Part shown: piece after piece, positions 36,792 through 49,182 of the stretch
How positions within the stretch are numbered: position 1 is the stretch's first letter
Layout of the letters: each line of letters starts with the position of its first letter
Origin: Psoroptes ovis
Lineage: Eukaryota; Arthropoda; Arachnida; Sarcoptiformes; Psoroptidae
DNA: 64,000 nt
Assembly (NCBI GenBank): GCA_002943765.1
Contig: PQWQ01000014.1
Coordinates: 1,485,366 to 1,549,365 of the forward strand
Direction of reading: 5' to 3'
Program-made: the position numbers and the translations under genes
The notes under the pieces: model-generated
Databases searched by the model: none
Seen by the model: only the letters and a program-made list of their open reading frames with translations
Told to the model about the DNA's origin: nothing

Positions 36792-36870
36792 TAGGTTGTC
36801 CCGTAAGTTCTTGCCGTTTTTCCAATAAAAAAAAATTTTAAAAACGGCAAGAACTTATGGGACAACCCAA
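36792..36870. mobile_element. Mariner-like MITE 30, type B
   Basis: Arms TAGGTTGTCCCGTAAG and CTTATGGGACAACCCAA; a very regular hairpin with an A-rich loop. Confidence 0.88.
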
Positions 36871-37125
36871 TAATAATCATCTCTTTGAAATATTAAATTT
36901 TTTGCAATCGGTAGTAATTTTCAAAGAATCGCTGATGGCTGCCAAAAAAACCCTGCCAAAAAACCCTGGCAAACCCTTTCAAAGTCTTCCATGTACTTTC
37001 ACTGCTGCTGATGCTCAGTGTCTTTTGTCAAATGTCACATTTTTTTCTCTCCAACGATATTTCTTAAAGAAGATTTTTATGGAGGAGAAAAAAATTGAAA
37101 TGAATGAATGTCAACTAAAAATGTA

Positions 37126-37205
37126 TTAGATTGTCCGATAAGTTCTTGCCGATTTTCTAATGATTTTCTACGATATAATCGGCAAAAACTTTTCGGACAA
37201 CCTAT
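37126..37205. mobile_element. Mariner-like MITE 31, type A reversed
   Basis: Left TTAGATTGTCCGATAAG, interior CTACGATATAATCGGC, right CGGACAACCTAT. Confidence 0.87.
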
Positions 37206-37664
37206 TAATATTAATATTAGACAAATTTACAAACGAATGTAACAAATATAAACAAATACAAACAAATATTCAATTATGAATACAAATAAGATGAATATAT
37301 TCATATGAATATATTTATCAAAAAAAAAATGTTTATTCTTGTTGAAAATAGAAGAAAAACTATTTACAAATGAAAAAGCAATTCATTGCCTTTGAAATGA
37401 ACAATAATTTGTCATATTTTTTCTCCACTCTCTCTCTGCTCATTTGTCAAATAATTTTTAAATTATTCAATCTTGTTTGTTTGATCGTTTGTTTTTTTTG
37501 AATTTTCATCCATTTAGATGAGATAAACATAAACAAATTGAATGAGATTAAAATTAATTACAATTCCGATGCTATAGTCATCGATATAGCCTTATTTTTA
37601 CTGAAATAAATAATAAAGCAAATAAATTATTTATAATCGATTAGCATATATTGAAATGTTTATA

Positions 37665-37744
37665 TTGGGTTGTCCGAAAAGTTTTTGCCGATTTATTAAT
37701 TGAAAAACATTTGAAAATCGGCAAAAACTTTGTGGACAACTCAA
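37665..37744. mobile_element. Mariner-like MITE 32, type D
   Basis: Left TTGGGTTGTCCG, interior ATTAATTGAAAAACATTTG, right GTGGACAACTCAA. Confidence 0.85.
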
Positions 37745-39681
37745 TCGAAAGTAAATTAATTTTTTTACGTTGAAAAATTTAAAGAAATTCTTCGAATAAA
37801 TGATTATAAATAGATTACTGTACAAAAATAATCATTTTTGAATGTAATCATAAATTATTTAAAAAGATTAAAAATTTTTGAAAATTTCAAATCTTTGAAA
37901 TTTTCAAAATTTTGTTATTCAAATTGAAGAAAAAAACACTTGATTGGATGAAATCGGGTCTCCTGTGGCCATTTTCAATGAGTAATTTTTTTTTTGTTGC
38001 TGATGAGATTAATCTCTCAATAATAATTGAGATTGATCAGAGGTTATGGGCTTAAAATTGAATGAAATTTTTTTGAATTTCCGAAATTCATGTCAATTTG
38101 AAATTCAATTAATTTTTTTTTTCGTTTATTATTCATTCATTTATCTCTGAAAAATTTATAATTTTCAATCGAAGATAATGAATGAAAATAATTCATTTTG
38201 AAATTTAGAAATTTCATAAAATTTCGAAAAATTCAAATCATCATTCATCGAAAAATAGTTTTAGTTAACAAGTCACGAATAGAAATTTTTAGTTCGAGGA
38301 ATTCAAAGTAGTCTTAGCTTTGAATCATATGCTTGAATTATTGCCGAATAAATACCCGAAATCACTAATTCCTAGGATTTTTTTCCTTTTTTTGGGTTCA
38401 AAATTTCATTCAAATTTCAAAGCTTCATACACATTCAATGGTGTTGCCCTACTAACTTGAATAAGGCTGAAAAAAATGAAAAAAAAATGTCAATCAATTT
38501 TTCGAACAAGATAAGAATATTGAATAATATTTTTCATATTTTTGAAAATAAAAAATCGACGCATGATCCCCATTTGAAAATTGCAGTTTGAAACAGTTTA
38601 ATGTTCGACCCCAATTACCAATCATGTACATCATGTGTGACCATCATCGAATCAAGGGTGGAAAATAGTGAATAGAGGAAAAAAAATGATTATAAATTGA
38701 ATTGAATTTTGAATTTTGAAAATTGAAAAATTGAGAAAGCGAAAAGATTCGATAGTGAACATATTTTGTGAATTTTTCTTTATATTTCATTTCAAAAACT
38801 TTCAATATTTAATTCACTTTTAATAATTTTATTTCATTTCATTTCAATTTTTTTCTTTGTTATCGATTCAATTCCCGAATTCAAAATTGAATTTAGTTCA
38901 ATTCTCTGGGTTGCATGCATAACAAACGAATGTACAAACAATTGATATCGATTCGATTGACCATTCGAAAACAGAGTAGAAATATATTGAAATATTCTTT
39001 GACAAATTTCATTTAAAAAATATTTTTTTCTGAAAAATATTTTTCATTTTTTTTTCCTTGTCGAACAATGTTCATGTATGTCATTCGTGGAGAAAAATGT
39101 ATGTATGTTTTTGAATGAATGAACGAAAATTCTGAATAGGAATCCTCATTTGTAATCGAATGAATAGGAAAAACTTTTCTTTTTTTTTTTTTTGAAAATG
39201 AATTCAATTGAATTTCAAATGGAATTTAATGTAATTTTTCAAATGATGATGAAAGCTTTGAGGCAAATTTTTTCCTATTGTCATAGTAGTGTTTAGTGTT
39301 CATGTTGTTCATAATGCATAGGAATTCTTTTAAAATTCGTATTCGTATCGTATCATTAGTCGTTGTTTACTATTTTTGACCATATCATCATGTTGAATCA
39401 CATTGACCATGGTCATTTCAATTTTTTAAGAAAAAATTTAAAATTCAATATATCGTTTGTTTGTTTGTCACTGCCAGAATTCACCAAGACATAAGACATA
39501 CAAATTTCGAAGAATAACGAATGTATTTCGAAATTATACATATATATCAAATATATCATTGCTTCAATGATAATGACAAACGAAATGATTCGAATTTAAA
39601 TTTCATTTTTTTCTAAGAAATTTCTAAGAATTTGATTAGATTCTAAATGGTTTTTATCCATTAGATAGAGAGATGAAAATA

Positions 39682-39762
39682 TTGGGCTGTCCGAAAAGTT
39701 TTTGCCGATTTTCACATGTTTTTTCAATTAATAAATCGGCAAAAACTTTCAGGGCAACCTTC
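39682..39762. mobile_element. Mariner-like MITE 33, type D reversed
   Basis: Left TTGGGCTGTCCG, interior TTTTTTCAATTAATAAATCG, right GGGCAACCTTC. Confidence 0.82.
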
Positions 39763-40419
39763 TATAAAAAAATATTTCATCTTTGTTTATTCAAAAATGT
39801 TTTCGATTTTTTTTTATTTTTTAAAAATTCAAGTTTTAAAATAAAACTTAAAAGATAATGGTCCAAAAGATAATGGTCACTTTCTAAATAGCGATATATC
39901 TAGCCATGTATGAATGTATTTTAAATTAATTTTGTGTTTTTTCTTTCAAGAATATATTTTCAAGTACATTTTTGACAATATTTTTTTTTTGGAGAAAAAA
40001 TTGATTCATTTTAAAATCTTGAAAATTTTATTTTAAATAAATATATGATTTCGAATGATATTCATTCATTTAATGATAATAATTATGAACAAACAAATAC
40101 ATCAAAAAAATCAATTTGCTGCATTTAAAAAACGATTCTCATTAAATCATTTCATTCTTAGGGCTAAAATTAGAAAATATTCCAGAATTAAAATTAGTGA
40201 TTGAATAAAAATTTCTTCGAAAATCATTGTCAGAATCGAAAAAACTCATGATTCTCGCAATGAATCAACGAAAACAAATTTAAACAAGTTAAACTGAAAA
40301 GTAATGAAGCAAAACCAAAGAACAAATTAGAGAATGAGAACGATGAATAACTAATGGCCTGAAATTGTTGTTTGAATTTATTTATTTATTTATTCAGATT
40401 ATTCTTTAGAATCATATAT

Positions 40420-40498
40420 TTAGTTGTCCGAAAAGTTTTCACCGATTATTCCGTAGGTAATCATCAGAAAATCGGCAAGAATTTATCGGACAATCTAA
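40420..40498. mobile_element. Mariner-like MITE 34, type A
   Basis: Left TTAGTTGTCCG (one G short), interior GATTATTCCGTAGG, right CGGACAATCTAA. Confidence 0.83.
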
Positions 40499-40690
40499 TA
40501 TATTGTCGAACGAAATAGAGATAATAATAATAATGATAATAATAATACGATGAAATATTTTGAATCAAAGTGAAGATGGAAAACATTGAAATTTTTCATT
40601 TTGTTCCAAAACGTTTCAACTGTATTATGTGTGTTTGTGTTATGTGTTGTGTTTTGGCATTGTTTAAACATATCAACGACAACCAAAATA

Positions 40691-40770
40691 TTCGGTTGTC
40701 CGGAATGTTTTTGCCGGTTATATCGTAGAAAATAATTGAAAAATTCGGCAAGAACTTTTCGGACAAACAA
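40691..40770. mobile_element. Mariner-like MITE 35, type A
   Basis: Left TTCGGTTGTCCGG, interior TATATCGTAG; the right end has decayed to CGGACAAACAA. Confidence 0.82.
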
Positions 40771-41234
40771 ATATATAAAAACAAATAAACAAAAGAAATT
40801 AATGATGATAATGGTTTTGTTTTTTCTTTTTCTGGTGGTGGGCTCTGATGTTGATGTTGATGTTCATTTTTCATTTTTGAAATTTTGCTTAAAATTTTTT
40901 TTCTCGTTTTTAGAATGAATTCATTTCATTTGAAAATTTTCATTTTATAAAATTCCCATTGAAATCTACATAAATCTATAAACATGAAATTCAATGATTA
41001 TGATAATAATATTCCAAAAAATAAATAAATAAATAAATTCAAACATATATATCTTCATCAGAATTGAATAAACATTCATTCATTCAAAAAGAAAATAATT
41101 CTAACTAAATTTTCAAATTTATAAGATACAAGTTTCTCTTTCTTAAATTCTTAAATTCTCAAATTCTCAAGATATTTTTTCGAACCAACAGATGATGATG
41201 ATGATGGTCAATTTGAATAATTTGTTCATTTTAC

Positions 41235-41451
41235 TTTCCTGTTATGAGGGCTAGTTGTAAAGCGCTAAGGTATAGTTTTTGAAAGTGTACGAAGATTTGA
41301 ATCAATTGTTTATTATTCGATGAAATTTGTTGGAATTTTTTCCGAAAATTTTCAAAGTAAATCACACACAAATGTTGGCGGCAAACAAAAATGAAACAGA
41401 TGCATTTGATTGTTTTTGTTTTTTTTAAATTTTGAATTTCAAAAATAGAAG
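41235..41451 (-). CDS. Candidate internal exon (weak)
   Basis: The frame is open for 217 bp up to a GTAAAA donor, ending FQKLYLSALQLALITGK. Phase 1 at the start and phase 2 at the end fit the candidate exons at 44724-44807 and 36076-36241. The acceptor (AAATGAAAG) is poor, and chance open frames of this length are frequent here, so support is weak. Confidence 0.18.
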
Positions 41452-42230
41452 CTTTCATTTGGCTAATGATAATAATTTATTCGAAATTTTCATTTTTGAA
41501 AAAATAAATACAATTTGTTTATGGACAAAAATAAAACAATAGTCTTACATTGAACAATAGTCTTTCTTGACTTGTCTAAGACTATTGACTATAATGATTT
41601 TTTAAAAAAATGAAAATTTCTCTGATTTCAATCGCCCTATGGCAATTTCTACCCTATTTCCATGTAAAATTTTTCCTGAATCGAATAATAATCAAATAAA
41701 CAATAAATCCATCATAATTGAATGAATATGAATGAATGAATAATGAATTCATATTCATCCTTAGTTCAATTTGATCAAGAAATTTTCATTTTTTCACCCG
41801 AAAATGTTCATATTTCATTATTGAACAATTGTCGATGACATCTACGCAAGAAAATACAATTGAACAATTGCTTAGAAAATTCAATAAATTTTTGTATTGC
41901 TCTTAAGTGTGTTGAAAACGATTACTTTGTTGATTCGAAGCAAATTTTAAATTTTGAAAATTTCCAAGAAAATATTAATTTTCAAGAAGAAACAGAAATG
42001 TAATTTAAAAATAAATAAATGACCAATAAGTGAACAAACAACAACAGCAACGAATGTCTACAAACTATAGTCTTTGGGCAGCAATATATCACCAAAAAAA
42101 AAAAAAAAAAATCGAAGATAAATCGAAGAAAAAAAATTCCACCAATGGTTTTTTTTCTTTCGCCAAAATTGATAAAAGAATGTCGATTTAATATTTTTCT
42201 TATGGTTTTGGTGTGAATTGAATTTTCTTG

Positions 42231-42280
42231 AAGAAGAAGAAGAAGAAGAAGAAGAAGAAGAAGAAGAAGAAGAAGAAGAA
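42231..42280. repeat. (AAG)n microsatellite
   Basis: A perfect tract of about 50 bp, the longest trinucleotide repeat in the window. A polyserine frame on the opposite strand is a by-product. Confidence 0.95.
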
Positions 42281-42638
42281 CGAAATGAAAACCCTTGAAA
42301 TTTTTGAAATTTCGAAAATTTTAAATTAAATTTTCGTTTGAAATTAATGTTCTGTGGAACACATAAGAAGAAAAATTTCATTTCATTTCAATTCTTCCAC
42401 ATTCATTCATTCAATTCAATATCCATATGTTCAAAGTTGTCAAATTTTTAAAATTTTGTGAAAGCATTTTCACAGCAAGAAACGATATATCAACGATATA
42501 TCGTGATATGAAATGATGAAAGATGATGAAAAATAATTTCAATTTTCATTAACCAAAAAAAACAACAACGAAAAGAAATGCTAAAACATTTCAACACAAA
42601 GATCAAAGATAACAATATTGTTATCAAAGATAACAATA

Positions 42639-42719
42639 TCGGGCTGTCCGAAAAGTATTTGCCAATTTTCAAATATTTTTCAATTAGTAAATCGTGGAAA
42701 AACTTTCCGGACAACCTAA
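42639..42719. mobile_element. Mariner-like MITE 36, type D reversed
   Basis: Left TCGGGCTGTCCG, interior TTTTTCAATTAGTAAATCG, right CCGGACAACCTAA. A short duplication of AAAGATAACAATAT lies just before it. Confidence 0.82.
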
Positions 42720-43667
42720 ATAATTTACTATTTTTCACTCAAGACGATTGTCTTTGTGTGAAAGAAAAAAAAATTTGTAAAATTCAAAAATAATTGTAAT
42801 AAATGAAAATATATGAGAAAGCCATCAAACTTGCATTTGTAAACTTGTGTTATGTAATAATATAAAATAATAATAATGACACATGTAATTTAACATATGA
42901 GCGACAACAAACAACAACAACAAACAAACAAACATGAACATGAAACATTAAAATCATTGCAACAAAAACAAAAACAGAAAAAATCTAATTAAAGCATCTG
43001 TTTCTGTGAAACCCCTTTTATTTCATTTCATTTCATCTGTTCATTTGATTTCATTTTGTTGAAAATGAAACTCGAATCAAATTTTAAATGTTTCAAAAAT
43101 GAAAATGAAAATGAAATGTGCGCGCCAAACAAACAACAACGAATTCATTTTCAAAAATGAAATGTGTGCTTTGAATTTGTTGTTGTTTCTCGTGACAAGA
43201 AAAAATAGAAAAATATATTTCAGAAGAAAACGTTGTTACCCTGTAAAAATAGCAGCCAACCAACCAACCAACTAAATCGACAACATCTTTGGTAACCAAA
43301 GTAATATTTTGAAGATATTTTCGCTTTGTTTTTATTTCTTGGAATGATTTTCAAGAAGATTTCAAGAAATATACTTAAACAAACGAAATAAATAAAAAAA
43401 TAAACTTGAAATCAAATAAACACTCCAAAGAAAAAAAAAATGGATGATTCGAAAGAAATAAATATGTCAATATATATATATTTCAATTTGAAATAATGGA
43501 TGGTGAGTTGTGAATATATATATTTTGAAATTTGCAATTTTAAAAATCAAATTTTCGATTTCTTTCTCCAAAATTTAAAATCACAAATATATATGAAGAA
43601 ATATATGTTTCTGTATCTGTATCTCTCTCTCTCTCTCGTTCGCTTTCATTTATTTATAACTTTAATA

Positions 43668-43747
43668 TTAGGTTGTCCGATAAGTTCTTGCCGATTTTCT
43701 CATGATTCCCTATGATATAATCGGCTAAAACTTTTAGGACAACCTAA
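43668..43747. mobile_element. Mariner-like MITE 37, type A reversed
   Basis: Left TTAGGTTGTCCGATAAG, interior CTATGATATAATCGGC, right TAGGACAACCTAA. Confidence 0.88.
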
Positions 43748-44032
43748 TATTTTTTTTTTCAATATTATTACATAATATGGTACATTTTGATTTTTGATTT
43801 TGATTCTTGGCCCAAAACAAGCCCGAGAAACATATGAAGAAACATATGATTTCCTTCCATTTTTTTTTTCTTTGAATTTTAACTTTTCATTTTAACTTTA
43901 TTTCTTCTTATTTCGAAAATAAAAAAAAAATCATTCGTAAAATTCTAGTCACACATTTAATTCGACGACGATGATGATATAATATAATATTATGAAGAAT
44001 ATTTTATTGAAGAATTTATTATTATTAAAATA

Positions 44033-44112
44033 TTAGATTGTCCGAAAAATTCTTGCCGATTTTTCAATGATTTTCTACTAAATAATCGGCAAAAACTTTG
44101 CGGACAATCTAA
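44033..44112. mobile_element. Mariner-like MITE 38, type A reversed
   Basis: Left TTAGATTGTCCG, interior CTACTAAATAATCGGC, right CGGACAATCTAA. Confidence 0.86.
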
Positions 44113-44192
44113 TAGAAAAACACATCAAATAGAATATGTTTATATTTTTTTTGACTTCACATAGAGAAAATACATGCATACAACAAATAATG

Positions 44193-44277
44193 TTTGGATT
44201 GTCCGGAAAGTTTTCGGCCGATTACATGGGTAGAAAATTATTGGAAAATCGGCGCAAAAACTTTTCGGACAGCCTAA
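44193..44277. mobile_element. Mariner-like MITE 39, type A
   Basis: Left TTTGGATTGTCCGG, arms TTTTCGGCCGATTA / AATCGGCGCAAAAAC, right CGGACAGCCTAA. Confidence 0.83.
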
Positions 44278-44723
44278 TAATATATGTGAACTTTTATTTT
44301 TCTATTTTTTCTCATTTCGAAATGTATTGCAGTGAAGAAAACAGAAGAAATTCAATGTTTAATATATTATATATTGAAATGTGAACAAGTCTTTGAATAT
44401 TTTTTTCCTTTCATTTCATTTCATTTCAAGTATATCACATGCACATTTATCTATGAAGATATATGATTAAGATATGTCCAAGACATTTGATAAATCTTGG
44501 AACCTTTGGAAATCTTAGAATCATGTGAGATTCGAGCGATAACTCTTACAAATTATTTGTGTGACAAAGGTTTTCATTTGCTTTGAATGAGATTCGAAAT
44601 TCATTTTCGTTTATAATTAAATTCAAATTGAAATTCACGAAAAACATTTCTTAGAAAATTGAAAATGATTCAATTCCATTCATATTCTTGAACTCATATC
44701 ATCATCCACAATGGATTACTTAC

Positions 44724-44807
44724 CATTGATTTGTGGTTTGATTATTTCTATTTCGTTGCCGGTTGATGAAATTATGAAATTATCAAATTTCAAGTTCAAA
44801 CAATAGG
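44724..44807 (-). CDS. Candidate internal exon with strong splice sites
   Basis: An 84-bp segment lies between a good acceptor (TACTTTTCAG) and a strong donor (G then GTAAGTAA). Only one frame is open, reading YCLNLKFDNF then SSTGNEIEIIKPQIN, with phase 1 at both ends. It looks more coding than its AT-rich surroundings. No family is recognised. Confidence 0.38.
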
Positions 44808-45773
44808 CTGAAAAGTATTTCAGAAAATTTTTGCCGAAAAACAACAACACAGTTAATCGACGATAGATTTACAAAATTTTGACAAATATTCATGCACTCA
44901 ACACACAGATTTTAACAATATTTAAACACTTTTAATTTCAAAGTTTCCTTGAAAGGTATATTTTCAATTTTCACAAATGTTGAATAGTTTTTGCTTGCGA
45001 ACACAATAATCATTCAAAATTCAAAATGTATGTATGTAAAACACAAATTCATATTTTTCTTGTTGCATTATTATTTTCATTGATTCAATGTTTTTTTTTT
45101 TTTGATTGTTGGTGAAACATTGTAAAGCTGCCAGTGATCAACTAATGTCATGAATGATTTTTTTTATTTCATTTCATTCGTTGGTTCATTTCTACTATCG
45201 TTGTTTCTATCGTTGTTGTTGTATTGTACAGTCGCTAAATTCAATTTATTCATATATATTTGAAAAATACACATGAAAAAGAGATGTGTGTGCATGTCGT
45301 ACACGCGTATAGCGAAATTTGAAATTGAATTTTTAAAGTTAAAATAGAATTAAAAAGCGCCGTTACCAGCTATAACGACTACGACCACCACGACCAGCAG
45401 CAAATCAAATTGATACGAAACTAGGATTATAGATGATGAAAAATTCAAAATTTGAAACCAGAAAACACACTGAAGAAGAATAAAATAGTGTAATATTCGG
45501 TATAATCTTTGTTTGTTTGTTTGTTTGTGCGTATACCACCACTTCAATTATTTTCAAGAATATTTGAAAAAATAGAAATGAAAAATTCTATGCGTAAACG
45601 AGAGGTCTAGGCCCTTGTTTAATATTGTTTTTTGTTTCATCATTATATTATTATTATATGTTTCGGTGTATGTTGTATAATACTGATATATTTTATAATA
45701 TTTTTTCTCAAAAAAAAAAAAAAACCAAATACACGCTAATATAGTTGAATTTTGATTCTAATATTCTAATATA

Positions 45774-45858
45774 TTAGGCTGTCCAAAAAGTTCATTCGGC
45801 TTAATCAAATCAAAGTTGCTGATGAAAATCGGTCAAAACTTTCCGGACGACAACCTAA
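45774..45858. mobile_element. Mariner-like MITE 40, type C
   Basis: Left TTAGGCTGTCCA, interior CGGCTTAATC and AAAGTTGC; the right end has a small duplication (GGACGACAACCTAA). Confidence 0.84.
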
Positions 45859-47001
45859 TACAAAATAAATTCTGCGCAATTCTTCGGCGTTTTTTTTTTT
45901 TTTTTTTTTTTGGTTACTATCTATCTTGAATCTATCTCTATTCATTATTTTATTAAACATGACATGCACTGAATTTTTTTTTTTTCATTTTGGTTCCGTA
46001 ATATTCTGACATAGAAAGCTTTGTGATCTTTTACTATCAATTTTTTCTTTATTTTTAGATTCGTCCGGCAAATTTTTTATTCAATAATATTTTTTCCATT
46101 TAAAATTCTCTTGTTTCATTTCATTCATTCATTTCCTATGAATCTTTAATGGGTGTGTGTGTGTCAGTGTGTATGTCTGTGTATGTGTGCTTAAATGTAT
46201 ATGTTCCAGGGTTGATGTATGAGAGAACTTTGAAATGAAATGAAAAAGAAAAAAAATACCCGATTATATTCGGCTAAAAATAATAATGAAAACATGAATC
46301 AGCTGGTTGGTTTAGTTTGTTGAAGATTGTTGAAGATTGTTGTTACTGTCATAGAAACTAAATGGTAATCATTTTTTGCAAATTTTCAAAAAAAATTATA
46401 CTGCCTTAAAATGAATCGAAATAAACGATGATGATGAACGCATAAATTATTATTTGATCCAAATTTTTCATTTCATTTCATTCATTTCTTCCTATGTGAA
46501 CACATATAATTATCGAATATGGATCACATTAATTGCAATAGGAAAAAACCCGAAATAAATCAAAGATCAATTTTCATCATTTGATGAGAAGAGAAAAAGA
46601 AAAATAACCAGCGATACACTAGCTTAACCCTTCTCGATGAATCTTTAATCTTTAATATTTGAATTTTTGAAAATTTTTCAAAGAATTTTCCCATTTAAAA
46701 ATGATGATGATTCAATTTCACTGATTCCACTCACCGATCTAAATTCAATTATTTAAATGAATTTACCAAAAAAAAATATGATAAACAATTCATTCAGTCA
46801 TATACCCATGCATACACACACACACACACATGCATTATCGAGCGTATTACTAAGCACATACACATTAAGCGAACGCCCATCAAAAAAAGTATTGAATTAA
46901 TAATTGAATTTCGATGATCATTTTGAATTTTTTTCGAATAATGATTTATTCATTTGTATATCGATTATATAAATGAATATATATTTTTTTCCAAGAAAAT
47001 G

Positions 47002-47082
47002 TCGAGTTGTCCAAAAAGTTTTTGCCGATTTTCTCATGGATTCCCTACGATATAATCGGCAAAAACTTTTTGGACAACCTAA
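47002..47082. mobile_element. Mariner-like MITE 41, type A reversed
   Basis: Left TCGAGTTGTCCA, interior CTACGATATAATCGGC, right TGGACAACCTAA. Confidence 0.86.
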
Positions 47083-47784
47083 TATTATCGAAATATTGTT
47101 GTAGTGGTATCATTTTATTGATATTACCAATATTTTCAATAATATTTCAAATATTATCATAAGAATTGAAAATATTTTTTCCAAGAAAACTAATAATAAT
47201 AATAAGGACCAGAACATTGTCATTATTATAATTATCTTTTAAAACTGGTTAGCAATAATAATAATAATAAGAAATCATTGATTTTTCTTTGACTTTCTGG
47301 TGATTTTCATTTTTCAAATTCAACGGTTGGGGTTCCAAGCTCACCAAACAATGTTTCACAATGTTTAATTTTATTTTATTTTAGATTTTATTTTAGATTT
47401 TTTTCCATTTTTTCCATCCATTCAGACAAATAATCTCTGCATGTGTGTATGGTTACATAAGTGTGTGTGTGAATGAATGTGTGTGGGTGCGTGTGTGTGT
47501 GTGTAAATGAGAGATGGATGTTTTGAAAAATTGCCTATTTTGTCTGTGAATCATGTGTGTGTGTATGGTGTGTGTATGGCGTTAATCACCACTGCCATCA
47601 TCATCACCATCAATGGTAATGATTATACCCAGTATCAAAAAATATCGAATAAAAAAAAAATTATTTGAAATAAACAAGTGAAAATAATAATATAACTAAT
47701 AATAATAGAAATAATGAAAATTGGTTATCTGCAAACGACAGAATTTTTTTTTATATTTATGTTGAAATAAGAAAATGATATATA

Positions 47785-47867
47785 TTGGCTTGTCTCATAA
47801 ATTTTTGTCGTTTTTTGAATGAAAAAAAAAATCTGAAAAAACGGCAAAAACTTATGGGACAGCCCAA
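47785..47867. mobile_element. Mariner-like MITE 42, type B
   Basis: Left TTGGCTTGTCTCATAA, right CTTATGGGACAGCCCAA, paired CGTTTTTT / AAAAAACGG. Confidence 0.83.
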
Positions 47868-48130
47868 TTCAAAAGAAAATGTATTTTATTTTATTTTATT
47901 TTGTTATTATTTTTTTGTGCTTCGAATATAATAATTTCTTTTGAAATCTTTGAGAAAATTTTATTTTTTTTTCAATTTTTTAAATCGATTTTTGATTTCC
48001 CATTATGTTTCAATCGAATACAATAATAATATTATCATTTCCTTGAATTTGTTTTGGGAAATTTTTGAAGGCGAAAAAATTATTTTATCTGGTAGACTTT
48101 CATTGCATTGTTTTTTCCAGCTTAAAAATA

Positions 48131-48210
48131 TTAGATTGTACGAAAAGTTTTTGCTGATTATATCGTTGGGAATTATGAGAAAATTGGCAAGAACTTATCG
48201 GACAACCTAA
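48131..48210. mobile_element. Mariner-like MITE 43, type A
   Basis: Left TTAGATTGTACG, interior TATATCGTTGG, right CGGACAACCTAA. Confidence 0.85.
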
Positions 48211-48272
48211 TATAGTTTTGCATAGATTTCTCAGTATTTGCTGCTTCGATAAATTAGCCAAAGAAACAAATA

Positions 48273-48356
48273 TTAGGATGTGTCCGAAATATTCATTCCG
48301 GTTAATCAATCCAGAGTTGTTCATGAAAATCGGCCAAAACTTTTCGGACAACCTAA
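48273..48356. mobile_element. Mariner-like MITE 44, type C
   Basis: Left TTAGGATGTGTCCG, interior CGGTTAATCAATCC and AGAGTTG, right CGGACAACCTAA. It lies 62 bp from MITE 43. Confidence 0.83.
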
Positions 48357-49034
48357 TTGACTAATTTCAAATGAGAATATTAATTTTTCGCTTATTATTT
48401 CTTTATTTTTTCATTGACCAATAATAATCATTACAATGTTTACCCAATGAACATTATTAAATGTCCGGAATAAGAATTTTCATTTTTATTTTTTTGCCCA
48501 GCATTTTTTACTTAATTATATTTTCAATTTTCAATTTGTTCTGCTTGTGATCGATCAAAGAAAAATGAAATTTGATTGTAACAATCATAGGATTTTCATT
48601 GAAATATTAAATGAACAACGATTGAATGCCATTTTTTGTTTGTTTGTTTGTTTGTATGGCCAATAAGTAAACAAATAGCGATGAATCGAAACAAAAAAAA
48701 TGGAAATAAAATATATTTTTAAAGAAATGAAAGTTCTTCGATATTGATCAGATAAATATTATTTTCGTAAATTGAATGGACGATAGATACGAATAGATGT
48801 GAAAATAGATCATCCAATGAAAGGACTAAAAAAAACAACGAAAATTCAAGAAACAAACACAAGAACGTGACATTAAACAAACAAATAACTTTTGTTTTGT
48901 TTTGTTTGATTAAACATTTTCGTTTAAGAAATTGATTCATTCAATTCTTTTGATTCAATTCGATTCAATTCAACAAATATCAAGACAATCACAGAGAGCA
49001 AGAGCCAGAGAGATATGTTCGATTCATCACTTAC

Positions 49035-49077
49035 AAATTAATAAATTGTGATCCAAGAATTTTATTATTTTATTTAT
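49035..49077 (-). CDS. Candidate small exon next to a MITE
   Basis: Before a strong GTAAGTG donor one frame is open and reads INKIIKFLDHNLLI. The only AG upstream in the unique sequence is in GCTGAG, giving 43 bp in phase 0 to phase 1, which suits the candidate exons on both sides. The pyrimidine tract is poor and a type A MITE begins 24 bp upstream. The frame continues open upstream into the MITE. Confidence 0.2.
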
Positions 49078-49100
49078 CTCAGCATCTTTGTCATATAATA

Positions 49101-49182
49101 ATAGGTTGTCCGATAAATTTTGGCCAATTTTCTTATCGAATCACTATGATAAAATCGGGTAGAAATTTTTCGGACAACCCAT
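49101..49182. mobile_element. Mariner-like MITE 45, type A reversed
   Basis: Left ATAGGTTGTCCG, interior CACTATGATAAAATCGGG, right CGGACAACCCAT. It adjoins the candidate exon at 49035-49077. Confidence 0.82.

Noticed and set aside
42058..42381. Polyserine open frame
   Set aside because: Product of the AAG microsatellite on the other strand.
46680..46740. Strong GTGAGT donor on the minus strand
   Set aside because: All frames upstream of it are closed within a few codons.
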